A stretch of DNA of 64,000 bases from Paramoeba atlantica (Eukaryota; Discosea), in NCBI GenBank assembly GCA_977017575.1, contig CDRNVI010000071.1, positions 1-64,000 of the forward strand, given 5' to 3'. Position numbers and translations under genes: made by a program. Shown here in pieces: positions 62,566 through 64,000 of the stretch. The notes beneath the pieces are model-generated. The model was not told where the DNA came from, made no database searches, and worked only from the letters and a program-made list of their open reading frames with translations. Numbering within the stretch: the first letter of the stretch is position 1; every line of letters starts with the position of its first letter.

Positions 62566-64000
62566 TTACCTTAACCCACACCCCGTCTCACGCAACCGAA
62601 ACGATCGAGACCCCTCCATCCCCGTCACCTCCCCCCCTCCCTCCTCCTTCCCCCCTCCCCACAACCTCCAAAACCGCAACGACTCATCACTTGATACCGC
62701 ACACACCGTTGTCCCATCCGGAGACAACCCCAACCCCAACACATCCACCCCCACCATCCCCCCGCCTCCTCGTCCATACTCCCTCCCCCCTCCCCCTCCC
62801 CCCACCGGTCGAACCCCCAACCCCGTTATCGCACACAACGACTGTACCCCCCAAAGGTACAATCCTCCACCACTGCACCCACCACCACCACCACCACCAC
62901 CCCCTCTCCCTTCCCCTCCACTCCCCCCGGTTCCTCCCCCCCCTGCCCCCCTCCCCCCATAGTGCCCCGTCAGCACCTCCCCCCCATACCCCGTCCCCTT
63001 GCTGTACCCCCTCGGGGCGACCACCACCGCGCTCAGGGGTCGCCCCGTGGACACCGTACGCAGGGGGACGGCAGCCGTGGCCGTAGTCGTCGCGACGTGG
63101 GTGTTCCAGGCCGCGAGCCTGCCGTGGGCGTCCCCGGTGAGCAGACGACTGGGGTGGGAGGGGAGCCAGCAGAGGGCGGTGACGGGGGAGGGGGTGGGAA
63201 GGGCGAGGAGGGCGTGGGGGGGAGTAGTGGTGGTAGTAGAGGTGCAATGCGAGTGAGCGTGGGAAGACAGAGCGGGAGGAGGAGTAGACGTAGTAGTAGT
63301 AGTAGAGGTGCAATGCGAGTGCGCGTGGGAAGACAGAGCGGGAGGAGGAGTAGACGTAGTGGTAGTAGAGGTGCAATGCGAGTGAGCGTGGGAAGACAGA
63401 GCGGGAGGAGGAGTAGGGGTGGTCGTGGTGGTGGTGGTAGCGGTGCGGGAAGAGGGAAGACGACGAAGGTCATAGAGGAGGGCACAGGGGGTGGGGGTTG
63501 TGTGTGGCGTAGGGGTAGGGAAGAGGCCTGTGTGGGGGTGGGGGTTACGGGGGGAGGGTAGGCCGTGGGGATGGGTGCTGTGGGGGGTACGGGAGGTAGA
63601 GGTAGGGGGAGGGAAAAGAGGGGTGGAGGGGGGGAGAGAGGGAGGGTGAGGGGTGGGGGAGAGGGGTGTGGGATGGATTCCGGTGGCAAGGTAGGGAGGG
63701 TCAGGTCCGGGGGAGTAGGCGAGGGAGAGGACAGGTCCACGGTAGGGTGTGGGGAGAGTGTGGATCCAGCGGTGACGGCGGGTGTCGAGGAGGTGGAGGG
63801 CGCCGGTGCTGCTGCCACAGGTGAGGACGTCGCTGTTGAAGGTGAGTTTGGAGAGGAAACAAGGATGAGTCGTGCCGGAGTCCATGTTCCCTGATTCGTG
63901 TGGGGTCCAGCCGGGGGCATGAAACTGTCGCACGACTTTTCCCTCCTCCACATTGACCAAAAATACCTCACCTTGTTTGGTGGAGAGTGCAAGCTGTGGA
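62566..64000 (-). CDS. Cdc20/Cdh1-like WD40 protein, 5' end outside window
   Basis: The frame enters from the right edge (PQLALSTKQGEVFLVNVEEG) and ends at 62566. WD40 blades can be followed: FLVNVEEGKVVRQF, SDVLTCGSSTGALHLLDTRR, GPVLSLAYSPG, VTALCWLPSHPSRLLTGDAH with GRLAAWNTH, EVLTGHYGG with GLYLWGVQSL, and finally LGLSPDGTTVCAVSSDESLR followed by FWRLWG. The last blade matches the SPDG...DETLRFW signature of Cdc20/Cdh1 activators of the anaphase-promoting complex. The C terminus is Leu-Arg, close to their Ile-Arg tail. Pro/Thr-rich and Gly-rich inserts between blades are unusual, including three tandem copies of PPPALSSHAHSHCTS (63225-63430). The plus strand shows long open frames as shadows. 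No intron is evident. Confidence 0.62.
   Translation of the reverse strand, partial: PQLALSTKQGEVFLVNVEEGKVVRQFHAPGWTPHESGNMDSGTTHPCFLSKLTFNSDVLTCGSSTGALHLLDTRRHRWIHTLPTPYRGPVLSLAYSPGPDPPYLATGIHPTPLSPTPHPPSLPPSTPLFPPPTSTSRTPHSTHPHGLPSPRNPHPHTGLFPTPTPHTTPTPCALLYDLRRLPSSRTATTTTTTTPTPPPALSSHAHSHCTSTTTTSTPPPALSSHAHSHCTSTTTTTSTPPPALSSHAHSHCTSTTTTTPPHALLALPTPSPVTALCWLPSHPSRLLTGDAHGRLAAWNTHVATTTATAAVPLRTVSTGRPLSAVVVAPRGYSKGTGYGGEVLTGHYGGRGAGGGGTGGSGGEGRGGGGGGGGGCSGGGLYLWGVQSLCAITGLGVRPVGGGGGGREYGRGGGGMVGVDVLGLGLSPDGTTVCAVSSDESLRFWRLWGGGKEEGGGEVTGMEGSRSFRLRETGCGLR
63225..63430 (-). repeat. Three tandem 63-69-bp coding repeats
   Basis: Units of GAGGTGCAATGCGAGTG plus GTGGGAAGACAGAGCGGGAG and a variable (AGT)n stretch encode PPPALSSHAHSHCTSTTTT three times within the WD40 gene. 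Length changes come in multiples of three, so the frame is kept. Confidence 0.85.

Noticed and set aside
62532-63086. Plus-strand proline-rich frames opposite the WD40 gene
   Set aside because: The WD40 motifs and the SPDG/LRFW blade are on the minus strand. The plus frames are low-complexity shadows.

Overview
This is eukaryotic nuclear DNA dominated by transposable elements. About nine tenths of the window is mobile or repeat sequence. The few host-like genes sit mostly at the right end (58.1-64 kb) and show no clear introns. Intron-poor genes together with non-LTR retrotransposons, tRNA-derived SINEs, and pogo, Tc1/mariner, Merlin, tyrosine-recombinase and Helitron-like pieces would suit an intron-poor protist or alga such as a red alga. 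That assignment is a weak inference, and nothing in the window fixes the taxon.

Layout. 0-4.1 kb: broken LINE reverse transcriptase pieces, a degenerate gene with five Cys/His zinc modules, and nested SINEs. 4.1-5.6 kb: a CACGTG-rich minisatellite framed by GGCCAGCTGGCC palindromes. 5.6-6.9 kb: the end of a Pif1-type helicase joined to a Ulp1-type protease. 7.2-8.4 kb: tandem and foldback repeats and a PD-(D/E)XK-like domain fragment. 8.5-11 kb: an intact-looking pogo-type transposase followed by copies of a repeat called D here. 11-13.1 kb: paired SINEs and a broken tyrosine recombinase. 12.8-21.4 kb: four LINE pieces that meet in inverted orientation at short palindromes. 21.7-23.5 kb: D, foldback and Merlin sequence. 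23.5-27.1 kb: one LINE split by three insertions.

25.8-50.2 kb is a tandem array of near-identical units in the order X-Y-X-Y-Y-Y-Y-Y (X 1907 bp, Y 3420 bp). Both unit types share the same borders: a foldback element, called E here, and a short right flank. They differ in the cassette between the borders. X carries LINE reverse transcriptase plus an endonuclease-like domain. Y carries a LINE 5' part with an AP-endonuclease domain plus a SINE. 50.2-57.7 kb holds more D and E copies, a zinc-finger gene broken up by repeats, an unknown ORF and a second, better preserved Merlin transposase.

57.7-64 kb is the gene-bearing end: two tandem small RRM proteins, a Tc1/mariner relic, a SAP plus RING-H2 protein, and the 3' part of a Cdc20/Cdh1-like WD40 gene that runs off the right edge.

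The most interesting material is (1) the two-cassette array with a hidden three-unit period, (2) the E foldback element and the clustering of rearrangement joints in its G-tracts, and (3) two SINE families with different tRNA heads and tails that share a central core. Many open frames in the window start only at TTG or GTG. ATG starts are stated where they exist.
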